Below are positions 38,755-47,829 of a DNA stretch of 64,000 bases, one piece after another. A program made the translations under genes and the position numbers. A model generated the notes under the pieces. That model ran no database searches. It saw only the letters and a program-made list of their open reading frames with translations, and was not told the origin of the DNA. Within the stretch, counting starts at the first letter, position 1. Every line of letters starts with the position of its first letter. The stretch spans positions 221,849 through 285,848 of the forward strand of contig NZ_JAAUWT010000006.1 in assembly GCF_014694455.1 (NCBI RefSeq), written 5' to 3'. The stretch is from Vibrio sp. S9_S30. Lineage in GTDB: Bacteria; Pseudomonadota; Gammaproteobacteria; Enterobacterales; Vibrionaceae.

Positions 38755-40182
38755 TCAAAACAGTGCGCTGTTAAGCATAAGATGCAACGCAATACTCACT
38801 ATGTAACCCAAACCAATGACTGGGGCCCATTTTAAGTGCCCAAAGAAGGTGTATTTGCCGTGTGCTGCGCCCATTAATGCTACGCCAGCAGCGCTACCAA
38901 TAGAGAGTAAGCTTCCGCCGACACCCGCAGTGAGTGTAACGAGTAGCCAGTTGCCCAGTGTCATTTCGGGCTGCATGGTGAGCACGGCATACATGACCGG
39001 AATGTTATCGACGATCGCAGAAAGTATTCCTATCATAACGTTTGCCCATAAGGGATTCCATTGCGTATACATGATTTCAGATGCCATGCCTAGGTAACCG
39101 ATTAGGCTTAACCCCCCTACGCACATCACCACACCATAGAAGAACAACAATGTGTCCCACTCAGCATGAGATACTCGTCGGAACACATCAAACGGTACAA
39201 CCGAGCCTAATTTACGAAGCGCCTCTTCATCTTGTAAGGCTTGAGCTTTGGCGCGTTTTTTCGCCAAGGACATAGGCAATGTTTTTCGAAGGAAAAATCC
39301 AAAGAACTGCAAGTAGGCTAAACCCATCATCATCCCGATGACTGGCGGGAAGTGCAAAAAGCCGTGGAAAGCGACGGCAGTAGCAATCGTAAGTAAAAAT
39401 AAAGCCACAATACGTTTTGCGCCACGTTTCAGTTCGACCACTTCTTTCAGTGCATCAGGCTGATCTTTTGGAATAAAGAAAGACATAATAATGGCAGGGA
39501 CAATATAGTTCGCAACTGAAGGGATAAACAACGCTGGGAACTGGCTGAAAGAGACAAGCCCAGCTTGCCAGACCATTAAGGTTGTGATGTCACCAAATGG
39601 GCTGAATGCCCCCCCTGCATTGGCGGCGACGACGATGTTGATACAAGCAAGATTGATAAAGCGCGTGTTGTTTCCGCCGACTTTCATCACAACAGCACAC
39701 ATGAGTAACGCAGTGGTTAAGTTGTCTGCAATAGGAGAAATAAAGAATGAGAGTATACCCGTGATCCAAAAAAGTGTTCTTAAGTTAAACCCTTTGTTAA
39801 CCATCCATGCTTGAAGTGCATCAAACAATCTCCGTTCTTCCATGGCACTGATGTAGGTCATTGCGACGAGTAAGAAAAGTAGTAGTTGCGCGTATTCGAG
39901 TAGGTTGTGCTCTAGAGCTTGTTTGGCGACTTCTATCTGACCGTCTGCTTGGAATGCAAACCCGATAATGATCCAAATTAAGCCTGCTGCAAGCAGTACA
40001 GGTTTGGACTTGCGAAGTTTCAAGTACTCTTCTGCCATAACAAGACAGTAAGCCAATCCAAAGATAATCAATGCAGCATATCCGACACCAGAAGAGGTAT
40101 AGCTGGTGGGGGATTCGGCGGCAAAACTGGGGAAAGAAAATAAAGTAAAACACACAATCAACAGGCGAAAGAAAACACTCAT
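38755..40182 (-). CDS. nhaD: Na+/H+ antiporter NhaD
   Basis: About 475 residues with an N-terminal signal-like helix (LLIVCFTLFSFPSFA) and some 12 membrane segments. Conserved polar helices of the NhaD/IT superfamily are visible: SPIADNLTTALLM, NIVVAANAGGAFSPFGDITT, DNIPVMYAVLTM and GSLLSIGSAAGVALMG. It expels Na+ (or Li+) in exchange for protons at alkaline pH, fitting a marine bacterium. An ATG at 40269 is open, but the start at 40182 gives a normal N-terminus and has AGGAG upstream. The gene stands alone. Confidence 0.9.
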   Translation of the reverse strand: MSVFFRLLIVCFTLFSFPSFAAESPTSYTSSGVGYAALIIFGLAYCLVMAEEYLKLRKSKPVLLAAGLIWIIIGFAFQADGQIEVAKQALEHNLLEYAQLLLFLLVAMTYISAMEERRLFDALQAWMVNKGFNLRTLFWITGILSFFISPIADNLTTALLMCAVVMKVGGNNTRFINLACINIVVAANAGGAFSPFGDITTLMVWQAGLVSFSQFPALFIPSVANYIVPAIIMSFFIPKDQPDALKEVVELKRGAKRIVALFLLTIATAVAFHGFLHFPPVIGMMMGLAYLQFFGFFLRKTLPMSLAKKRAKAQALQDEEALRKLGSVVPFDVFRRVSHAEWDTLLFFYGVVMCVGGLSLIGYLGMASEIMYTQWNPLWANVMIGILSAIVDNIPVMYAVLTMQPEMTLGNWLLVTLTAGVGGSLLSIGSAAGVALMGAAHGKYTFFGHLKWAPVIGLGYIVSIALHLMLNSALF

Positions 40183-40889
40183 CACTAACTTGGCTCCTTG
40201 AGGCTCAAAGATGGCTTGCTGACACCCAACCCTAGACCAGTGGCATGAGATTGGCCGATTAAAACACATCTTATGGTTATTTTATGTTGTTTTGCCAAAG
40301 GTGTTTAAATCGAGAAACAATGAGTCGAAATCAATAAAGGAATAAAACAGTTAGGTCATTCCGACAATCATTCAAAAATTCAAACCATGGACAATTGTGC
40401 GTATTTTATACAACTTAAAATGTGAGAAAAGTGATGTAGCTTGGGTATCACGTGCTGATTACAATAAAGTCAGTCAATTGCAATCTAGGTTGCTGTTATT
40501 TATTCTGAAAATGCCATTATTTCTTGTTGTTTTATATGTTTAGCTATGCATCCTTTTGAATAATTTTGTGAAAATTTTCCACGAGATCCAATGAGAGCGG
40601 TATATGGCAAACGCAAATTGAGATGACATTTCGGCTAAAATATTGCAACTTACGTCTTATTTTTGACCGAATTTGAAACGAAAGAGAAAAATAATCTCAA
40701 CTGCTTGTTGATACAAATTAGACTTAACGCCCGATTTGGTGAACTTTTGTATCGACGAGTGTGTATCTAGGCTAGCTTTGGTTTAGTCTATACGTCCCTT
40801 ATACCCAAGCATCTTGCCAACACAGTGGCTGTTCCGCTTTTGCACAGGATCTTTGGGTATAAGCTTGTAAACATTTTGGGGAAAATACC
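40183..40889. other. 700-bp intergenic region
   Basis: AT-rich DNA between divergent nhaD and methyltransferase genes. Apart from the inverted repeat at 40798-40863, I see no gene or operator. Confidence 0.4.
40798..40863. repeat. Inverted-repeat element with CTTATACCCAA ends
   Basis: Perfect 11-bp arms CTTATACCCAA (40798-40808) and TTGGGTATAAG (40853-40863) enclose 44 bp. The TATACCCAA/TTGGGTATA arms resemble a dispersed palindromic element that I recall from Vibrio genomes, but this cannot be checked here. It ends 26 bp before the methyltransferase start. Confidence 0.55.
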
Positions 40890-41471
40890 ATGTCCAACGA
40901 ATGGGATGAATACGCAGAGAACTGGGAGCAAAATGCGGCAACTGCGGATTACGCGCACAAAGCATTCGAACAGCTCAAAGAAAGAGTAAGCCTTGAGGGA
41001 TTAAAGGTATTGGATTTTGGTTGTGGTACTGGGCTACTCACTCAAAAGCTTTCACCTTTGGTAAAAGAGATCGTCGCTTTGGATTCGTCTGAAAAGATGA
41101 TTGAGCAATTGGATGCGAAAGAGTTAATAAACGTAGAGCCTGTTGTCGATGAGCTTACACGTGGTTTGGTGGCTTATCACCCAGCTTTTCGTGGGCAGTT
41201 TGATATCGTTGTTGCTTCTTCAGTATGTGGCTTTTTGGACAACTTTGAAGAATCTGCGAGAATTATCCACTCGTTACTCAACGACGGTGGCTTCTTTATC
41301 CATTGGGATTGGCTTGTCGAGAGCGATGAAGAAAGCAATGGTTTGACTCAGCGTAAAGCTAAGAAAGTATTGAAGAAAGCGAACTTCCGTCGCATCACCA
41401 TCGACACGCCTTTCAATATAGAATCTGAGAAAGGCTTAATGCCAGTATTGATGGGTGTTGCTCAAAAATGA
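40890..41471 (+). CDS. Class I SAM-dependent methyltransferase
   Basis: 193 residues. Motif I is VLDFGCGTGLLTQKL (about residues 37-51), followed by an acidic residue at the end of strand 2 (IVALDSSEKMIEQL) and DIVVASSVCGFLDNF as motif IV. Typical of small cytoplasmic methyltransferases (UbiE/Coq5-like group). The substrate is unknown. It stands alone, just after the inverted-repeat element. Confidence 0.85.
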   Translation: MSNEWDEYAENWEQNAATADYAHKAFEQLKERVSLEGLKVLDFGCGTGLLTQKLSPLVKEIVALDSSEKMIEQLDAKELINVEPVVDELTRGLVAYHPAFRGQFDIVVASSVCGFLDNFEESARIIHSLLNDGGFFIHWDWLVESDEESNGLTQRKAKKVLKKANFRRITIDTPFNIESEKGLMPVLMGVAQK

Positions 41472-41576
41472 TGGTTCGGCGGTTAAAAACGACGGATCGA
41501 CGGATAAAAATGATCTCGATTTTGGAATCTGTTAAGCTATTAGTGGTAGTGTTTAAAATACAGACAAAGCATATAG

Positions 41577-41957
41577 ATGGAACACAGCATTTCTAAACAA
41601 TCCAGACAATATTATCGCTTAAGGTATCCGAAGTCGGAACGACCAAGAATCAAAGCTTGGGATCATCAGTTCCCAGTGACAGAGATATCTGAAAAGGGAT
41701 TGCGGTTTCTATTTTCATCCGAAGTTGAAATAAAAAAGCGGATGGAAATAAAAGGCACCATCATATTGAGTGGCGGTGAATCTTTTGATATCTCTGGCGA
41801 GGTATTGCGTGTCGATGGTGTCGAGCTCGTGATTAAGCTAGAAGAAGGACCCAGCTTAAAGCAGATGGCAGCAGAGCAAATCCGAATCCGCAAAAAATTT
41901 CCCGGATTTTTCGATCCGATAAAAGAGGAAAGTGATTCAAAAAGGCAAACCAAATAG
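41577..41957 (+). CDS. PilZ-domain protein
   Basis: 126 residues. The c-di-GMP-binding pattern appears as YYRLRYPKSERPR (RxxxR-like) followed by VTEISEKGLRF, where the usual (D/N)xSxxG is ExSxxG. The remainder is the beta-barrel (IILSGGESFDISGEVLRVDG). It may bind c-di-GMP, perhaps with altered affinity because of the Glu. A basic C-terminal tail follows. Its stop lies inside a strong terminator hairpin. Confidence 0.75.
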   Translation: MEHSISKQSRQYYRLRYPKSERPRIKAWDHQFPVTEISEKGLRFLFSSEVEIKKRMEIKGTIILSGGESFDISGEVLRVDGVELVIKLEEGPSLKQMAAEQIRIRKKFPGFFDPIKEESDSKRQTK

Positions 41958-41969
41958 GTTTGCCTTTTT
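41939..41969 (+). terminator. Terminator overlapping the PilZ stop codon
   Basis: 13-bp perfect stem AAAAAGGCAAACC / GGTTTGCCTTTTT, loop AAATA. It works in both directions between convergent genes. Confidence 0.92.
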
Positions 41970-42011
41970 GGCTTCAATGCGAACGAACCCCTTGGGCTGC
42001 ATTTCGAAATA

Positions 42012-42989
42012 TCATCCCCTTATAGCCATTTCATTAATCACTTCATCAAGAGAGCGGCATTGCACTTCCTGATTCAGCGTGTGCTGAAGCTTTTCATCGT
42101 TGAGCTTGAGAGGATGTTGCCATAAATATCGCATTTCCCGTACCGCCCCCATTTTAGGTGAAAACAGACCAATAACAGCCAAAGACCACCAAGGGAAAGA
42201 GCGAGTCGAAACGGGCAAGTTGCGCATTCGCAAAAGGCTGTCCTCAATGTCCTCAAAGCTAACATTCAACCCAGCATAGTGATAGATGTGTTCTCCACAG
42301 AGTTGGTGATCCAATAAATCGCCTACCACCGCGCCTAAATCGGGTAAGTAAGCCCACGAGTGCTTGGCTTTTTTGTCGGTAGGCAGTCGCAGTACGGTTT
42401 TATTGGGTTTCATGTCGACCAGAAAACGGAACCACGCGCTTGGGGCGTGTTGACCAATATAATTCCCCGCTCGAATGATGAGGGCGGAACCACCGGACTG
42501 GCAAAATGCATGGAGTTGGTTCTCCATATCGACACGGATTTTACCTTTGCTTGAGACGGGATCACTAGGAGTGTGCTCGGAGATTTCGGCAAAACGATGG
42601 GGGTTGTAGTTGTACACGTTGCCAGGAAAGATCACTTCCATGTTTTTTGATTTGGCGACGTTCAGGGCTGTCGCGAGCCACTTTTGTGCATAGGTTTTCC
42701 AAAGGTGGTACTCCGGATTCAAACCATACACCAATACCTGATGATTCTTGGCTATTTCCGAGAGGTAGTGTTCGTCTGTAGCATCACCTTCTAAAATATC
42801 GAATTGTTTTAACTCATGATCCAGCTTAGACAAGGAGCGAGTCACCCCCGTGACTTTCCAACCTTTTTCTTTAAGAGCTAACGCAACATAGCGACCAAAC
42901 CCACCGGTAATTCCTAAAATGAGAGCGCTTTTTTGATTGCGATTTCTTTTCTCTTGACCAGCTATCTTATTGGTATTTGACGTTTCCAT
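42012..42989 (-). CDS. NAD(P)-dependent epimerase/dehydratase family protein
   Basis: 325 residues. An N-terminal Rossmann motif GITGGFGRYVALAL (about 26-39) follows a polar tail. GNVYNYNPH sits where extended SDRs have their catalytic Tyr region, but the canonical YxxxK is not obvious. The protein may therefore be an atypical SDR acting as reductase or NAD(P) sensor. It is divergent from a LysR-type gene 95 bp away, a common arrangement for a target and its regulator. Substrate unknown. Confidence 0.75.
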   Translation of the reverse strand: METSNTNKIAGQEKRNRNQKSALILGITGGFGRYVALALKEKGWKVTGVTRSLSKLDHELKQFDILEGDATDEHYLSEIAKNHQVLVYGLNPEYHLWKTYAQKWLATALNVAKSKNMEVIFPGNVYNYNPHRFAEISEHTPSDPVSSKGKIRVDMENQLHAFCQSGGSALIIRAGNYIGQHAPSAWFRFLVDMKPNKTVLRLPTDKKAKHSWAYLPDLGAVVGDLLDHQLCGEHIYHYAGLNVSFEDIEDSLLRMRNLPVSTRSFPWWSLAVIGLFSPKMGAVREMRYLWQHPLKLNDEKLQHTLNQEVQCRSLDEVINEMAIRG

Positions 42990-43084
42990 ACGGGTTATCC
43001 TGTTGATGTGATGTTCTATAACCTAATTATTGCTATAGTTATTTGAATTTTGAATCGAACATAACTTATGGGTGCTATTCATAA

Positions 43085-43979
43085 ATGAATATCAATTGGC
43101 AATGGATTCGTCATTTTCTGGTGGTGGCAGAGCAGGGAAGCCTATCAAAAGCAGCCGAAGTGTTGTCTTTGTCGCAGCCTACGCTCACTCGTCAAATACA
43201 GCGTCTTGAAAAAGATCTTGGTTATGCCTTATTTGATCGCTCTACCCAAGGGCTTAATATAACGGAAAATGGCGTAGCGCTTTTGGCATCGGCGAAATGC
43301 ATGGCTGAATCTGCCGACCAGTTTTTACGGACGGCGCAAGGGAACAGTGGGGTGCTGAAGGGATCGATTCGTATCAGTGTGAACGAGCTCTTTGGGCACT
43401 TTCTGCTTCCTAAAGCGCTGGTTGCCTTTCGCGAAGCGCATCCAGAGATAGACTTTGAAGTTGTGATATCGAATGAGCCGACAAATTTGTCAAAAAGAGA
43501 TGCGGACATCGCGGTTAGAATGTTTTCCCATCGGCAGCAAGACTTGGTTTCAAGGAGGCTTCCATCCATCCCGCTTGGTTTCTATGCACACACCTCCTAC
43601 ATTGAACGACACGGGTTACCAACGAGCATAGCGGATCTTGAAACGCACCGTTTGATTGGCTTCGATAGAATGACGAGTTTCATTGATGAAGCTCGTCTGC
43701 ACGGGTTGGAATTGAAGCCAAACCATTTTTGCTATCGTACGGACAGTTTAACGCAGCACTGGGCGCTGTTGAATCAAGGGGCGGGCATCGTTGCCACACA
43801 TCAAGGGTTGGCAAAAAAAATCCAGTCAATTGGTTCAAGTATTGAATTTTCTTCCTATTTCGGAGTTACCCTGTCACCTTGTGGTGCATCAAGATATTCA
43901 AACCAACACCAAAGTTAGAACCCTGCTGAATTTCCTCGGAGATTGGTTTGAAAGCCGAGGGTACGAGTATGATCGATAA
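43085..43979 (+). pseudogene. LysR-family regulator with a 3' frameshift
   Basis: The N-terminal winged HTH (WIRHFLVVAEQGSLSKAAEVLSLSQPTLTRQIQRLE) and most of the effector domain are in one frame, which stops at 43918 with an unnatural tail. The typical LysR ending (SELPCHLVVHQDIQTNTKVR ... GDWFE) lies in the next frame up to 43979. Removing one T from the run at 43847-43850 joins them into a 297-residue protein of normal length. So there is a 1-bp insertion, real or a sequencing error. The truncated form (277 residues) keeps the DNA-binding domain and could still work. Divergent from the epimerase-like gene. Confidence 0.8.
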
Positions 43980-43987
43980 TTCGAGCG

Positions 43988-45580
43988 TTATAAATCAGAC
44001 AAATTGATCAACTGGCGGGTGTAGTCTTGCTGCGGTGACTGGAATAACTTTTCTGTATTGCCTTGTTCCACGACGTGACCGTCTTTAAGCACGAGGGTGT
44101 AGTGGCAAAGTGATTTGACCACATTTAAGTCGTGGCTGATAAAAAGATAAGTCAGTTCGTACTTTTGTTGAAGTGATTTCAATAGATTGAGCACTTGCGC
44201 TTGCACCGTTCTGTCTAATGATGAGGTCGGTTCATCCAAAAGGATAAATTCAGGCTTAAGAATGATCGCCCGAGCAATGGCAATTCGCTGTCTTTGCCCG
44301 CCTGAAAACTCATTGGGATAGCGATGGCGAGTGTCTGGATCCAACCCGACTTCCTCCATTGTTTCGCAGATTCGTTTATCCATGTCTGCTTCGGATAAGT
44401 TTTGGTGGACTTGGAGCCCTTCACCAATGATTTGAGCAACGGACATTCTTGGATTGAGCGCGGAAAACGGATCTTGGAATACCACCTGCATTTTCTTCCT
44501 AAGTGGGAGCATTTGTTTTCTGTTGAAATGGTTGATTGATTCGCCATCGTATTGAATGATTCCCTCACTGTTTAGGAGCCTTAGAATCGCCATGCCCGTT
44601 GTGGATTTGCCAGAGCCACTTTCACCAACTAACCCAATCGTTTGCCCCTTTCGCAAAGCGAAATTAACATCGGTGACCGCTTTGATATGCGAAACAACAC
44701 GTTTGAGAATTCCGCCTGTAATGGGGAACCACACTTTCAGATTTTCAGCGTTGAGCAACACATCCGCCTGCTCGTCTACTGCTACCGGAGAACCTTTTGG
44801 ATCGGATTCAATTAATTGCTGTGTATAGGCATGTTTGGGATGTCTGAACAGGTCGCTAGTGGTGCCTACCTCGACAAGGTTGCCATGCTGCATAACGGCA
44901 ACATTGTCGGCAATTTTCCGTACGATGCTTAAGTCGTGCGTGATGAACAACATCGCCATCCCCAGCTCGTCTTGTAGAGATTTAAGCAATTCAAGTATCT
45001 GCGCTTGAACAGATACATCCAGTGCAGTGGTTGGCTCGTCTGCTATCAATAATTCGGGTTCATTGATTAAAGCCAACGCAATCATAACGCGCTGACGCTC
45101 GCCGCCGGAAAGTTCGTGAGGGTACGCATCAATCTTAATTTCTGGGTTACGTATGCCGACTTTGTTGAGCCATTTTAGCGCCAGCTCTCTTGCTTTGCTT
45201 GCTCTAAGCCCTCTATGAATTTCTACGGTTTCAACCAATTGGCGTCCGACCTTGTGGAGAGGGTTGAGTGACACCATGGGCTCTTGAAAAATCATACCGA
45301 TCCTTCCACCCCGTATCCCACGAAGATGTCTTTCGCTGCAGGTAAGTAGATCTTTATTGTCAAACAAGATGCTGCCTGATAGGTATTGAGCGCTCCCTTT
45401 GGGCAGCAACCTCAAAATGGCGTTTGCTGTCACCGATTTTCCAGACCCACTTTCACCAACCAAAGCAAGCGTTTCTCTTGCGTGAATGGAGAGGCTCACT
45501 CCATGTGTAATGACGTCTACGTCGTTTCTACGACCGAACCCAACGGATAAATTGTGTATGTTCAATACGCTTTCAGACAT
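43988..45580 (-). CDS. yejF: Oligopeptide/microcin C ABC transporter, double ATPase
   Basis: 530 residues with two complete ABC modules. First Walker A GESGSGKS, signature LSGGERQRVMIALAL, Walker B LLIADEPTTALD. Second GESGSGKST, FSGGQRQRIAIARAI, FILLDEPTSSLD. It powers the YejABE importer at the inner membrane. The ATG at 45580 (AGAGG upstream, two bases after the yejE stop) gives the start MSESVLNIHNLSVGF; a longer frame to 45688 only overlaps yejE. Last gene of the operon. Confidence 0.93.
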   Translation of the reverse strand: MSESVLNIHNLSVGFGRRNDVDVITHGVSLSIHARETLALVGESGSGKSVTANAILRLLPKGSAQYLSGSILFDNKDLLTCSERHLRGIRGGRIGMIFQEPMVSLNPLHKVGRQLVETVEIHRGLRASKARELALKWLNKVGIRNPEIKIDAYPHELSGGERQRVMIALALINEPELLIADEPTTALDVSVQAQILELLKSLQDELGMAMLFITHDLSIVRKIADNVAVMQHGNLVEVGTTSDLFRHPKHAYTQQLIESDPKGSPVAVDEQADVLLNAENLKVWFPITGGILKRVVSHIKAVTDVNFALRKGQTIGLVGESGSGKSTTGMAILRLLNSEGIIQYDGESINHFNRKQMLPLRKKMQVVFQDPFSALNPRMSVAQIIGEGLQVHQNLSEADMDKRICETMEEVGLDPDTRHRYPNEFSGGQRQRIAIARAIILKPEFILLDEPTSSLDRTVQAQVLNLLKSLQQKYELTYLFISHDLNVVKSLCHYTLVLKDGHVVEQGNTEKLFQSPQQDYTRQLINLSDL

Positions 45581-45582
45581 GA

Positions 45583-46599
45583 TTACCTCTGTTGATGTGG
45601 ATCGAATGCATCGCGAACGGCTTCGCCTACAAACACGAGTAAGCTCAACATAATAGACAATACAATAAATGCCGAGAAACCCAGCCATGGGGCTTGCAAG
45701 TTCGCTTTCCCTTGAGCCAGTAATTCGCCAAGGGATGGGGAGCCAACGGGTAAACCAAACCCCAAGAAATCCAGTGAAGTAAGGGTGGTTACAGAGCCAG
45801 ATAGAATAAAGGGCATCATGGTGAGTGTGGCAACCATGGCATTTGGCAGTATATGTCGCAGAATGATTCTGCGGTCGCTGACGCCGAGGGCATGCGCCGC
45901 TTTGACGTAATCAAAGTTTCGACCCCGAAGGAATTCCGCTCGCACGACTCCTACTAAGCCCATCCAACTGAACAGAATCATAATGCCAAGCAGCCACCAG
46001 AAATTCGGTGCGACAAAGCTTGATAAGATAATGAGCAGAAAGAGGGTTGGCATGTTCGACCAAACCTCAATAAACCGCTGGCCAAACAAATCTAACTTTC
46101 CGCCGTAATAACCTTGCGATGCACCAATCACCACCCCAATCACACTGGAGATCATGGTTAGCGCAAATCCGAACAAAACCGATATTCGAAAACCATAAAT
46201 GATTCTGGCGAGCACATCTCTGCCTTTATCATCGGTTCCTAGCCAATTCACATTGTCTGGTGGCGAGGGGGCAGGGTGTGTTAAATCGAAATTAATGGTG
46301 TCGTAATGAAAGCGAATTAGGGGCCAAATTATGTAGCCTTTCTCTTCAATTAGCTCAGTCACATAGGGGTCTGTGTAGTCGGCTTCTGCTTCAAATTCAC
46401 CACCAAAATCGGTTTCAGCGTATTGAATGGCGACAGGGTAGTACCATTGATTGTCAAAGCTGATGAATAACGGTTTATCGTTGGCAATAAGTTCGGCAAA
46501 TAAACTAACGAAAAACAAGACACTGAATAGCCATAGAGACACATAACCTCGTTTGTTTGCCTTGAATCTTTGCCAGCGAATTTCAAATAATGGGCTCAT
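45583..46599 (-). CDS. yejE: Microcin C/peptide ABC transporter permease
   Basis: 338 residues. One N-terminal helix, a long periplasmic loop (HPAPSPPDNVNWLGTDDKGR is typical of DppC/YejE), then five helices with the EAA loop KAAHALGVSDRRIILRHILP. Partner of YejB. Spaced two bases from both neighbours. Confidence 0.93.
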   Translation of the reverse strand: MSPLFEIRWQRFKANKRGYVSLWLFSVLFFVSLFAELIANDKPLFISFDNQWYYPVAIQYAETDFGGEFEAEADYTDPYVTELIEEKGYIIWPLIRFHYDTINFDLTHPAPSPPDNVNWLGTDDKGRDVLARIIYGFRISVLFGFALTMISSVIGVVIGASQGYYGGKLDLFGQRFIEVWSNMPTLFLLIILSSFVAPNFWWLLGIMILFSWMGLVGVVRAEFLRGRNFDYVKAAHALGVSDRRIILRHILPNAMVATLTMMPFILSGSVTTLTSLDFLGFGLPVGSPSLGELLAQGKANLQAPWLGFSAFIVLSIMLSLLVFVGEAVRDAFDPHQQR

Positions 46600-46601
46600 G
46601 A

Positions 46602-47690
46602 TTACCTCGCTTCAAAGTCGATTCTTGGATCGACCCAAGAGTAGGTAAGGTCGGAGATGATGGACAAAATCAAGCCCAATAATGTCATGATGTATAAGGT
46701 ACTGAATACGACTGGGTAATCACGTTGTATCGTCGATTCGAAGCCAAGCAACCCAATACCTTCCAATGAAAACATTACTTCAATCAGCATAGAGCCTGTA
46801 AAAAAAATGCTGATAAAGGCACTAGGGAAGCCAGCAATAATGATCAGCATGGCATTTCGAAAAACGTGCTTATACAAAATACTTTGCTCATCCAGCCCTT
46901 TTGATCTGGCCGTGACCACATATTGTTTGTTGATTTCATCTAAGAATGAGTTCTTGGTGAGCATGCTAAGCGTCGCAAACCCACCAATCACCATGGCAAG
47001 CGTTGGAAGGGCAAGATGCCAGAAATAATCGACGATTTGTTGATACCATGTCAGTTGTTCAAAGTTGGCAGAGACTAAGCCTCGCAGTGGAAACCAGCTC
47101 AAGTAGTTCCCACTGGCAAATAAGATGATGAGCATGATAGCGAACAAAAATCCGGGTATGGCATAGCCGATGATGATTAACGCACTGGTCCAAATATCAA
47201 AACGTGACCCATGATGAATGGCTTTAAGAATACCTAAAGGAATGGAGATGAAGTAGATGATGATGGTGCTCCATAAGCCCAGAGATATGGAGACAGGGAG
47301 CCGTTCAATGATGAGGTCGATGACATTACCTCCCTTGAACAGGCTTTCACCAAAGTTAAACGTGGCATAGTTATAAAGCATCGAAAAATAGCGTTCATGA
47401 AGGGGTTTATCGAAGCCAAACTGCTTTCGGATTTCCTCTACAACTTCAGGATCTAACCCTCTTGACCCTCGATAGTTTTCGGATGCTGCCTCTGCTGGCG
47501 TGCTCTTGGCTACTTCTTGTCCGCCGCCAGTGAAGCGTTCCATAATACCAGATTCCAGCCCCTCTATTTGAGCCAATGCTTGTTCAACAGGCCCGCCTGG
47601 GGCAATCTGAATGACAAAAAAATTGATCGTGATGATGGCCCAAAGTGTGGGGAGCACCAGTAATAATCTTCGAACGATGTAAGCGGTCAT
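46602..47690 (-). CDS. yejB: Microcin C/peptide ABC transporter permease
   Basis: 362 residues. N-terminal helix ([21 protein letters not shown]), the periplasmic insertion with a Gly/Glu-rich segment, and the EAA loop [21 protein letters not shown]. The final [12 protein letters not shown] is typical of DppB/YejB proteins. Forms the channel with YejE. Preceded by a 139-bp gap after yejA with no clear terminator. Confidence 0.93.
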   Translation of the reverse strand: MTAYIVRRLLLVLPTLWAIITINFFVIQIAPGGPVEQALAQIEGLESGIMERFTGGGQEVAKSTPAEAASENYRGSRGLDPEVVEEIRKQFGFDKPLHERYFSMLYNYATFNFGESLFKGGNVIDLIIERLPVSISLGLWSTIIIYFISIPLGILKAIHHGSRFDIWTSALIIIGYAIPGFLFAIMLIILFASGNYLSWFPLRGLVSANFEQLTWYQQIVDYFWHLALPTLAMVIGGFATLSMLTKNSFLDEINKQYVVTARSKGLDEQSILYKHVFRNAMLIIIAGFPSAFISIFFTGSMLIEVMFSLEGIGLLGFESTIQRDYPVVFSTLYIMTLLGLILSIISDLTYSWVDPRIDFEAR

Positions 47691-47829
47691 AAATCCTTTT
47701 AAGCTTTTTACTAACGTTTATACACGTTGAATGTTTGTTCGCTGATATAAGGAATTCGCCCTTATTCTCACCAGTGAACGTCGGTTAACCCCACTCCACT
47801 CGTGCAGGGTGGGGGGGATGTGATGAATG

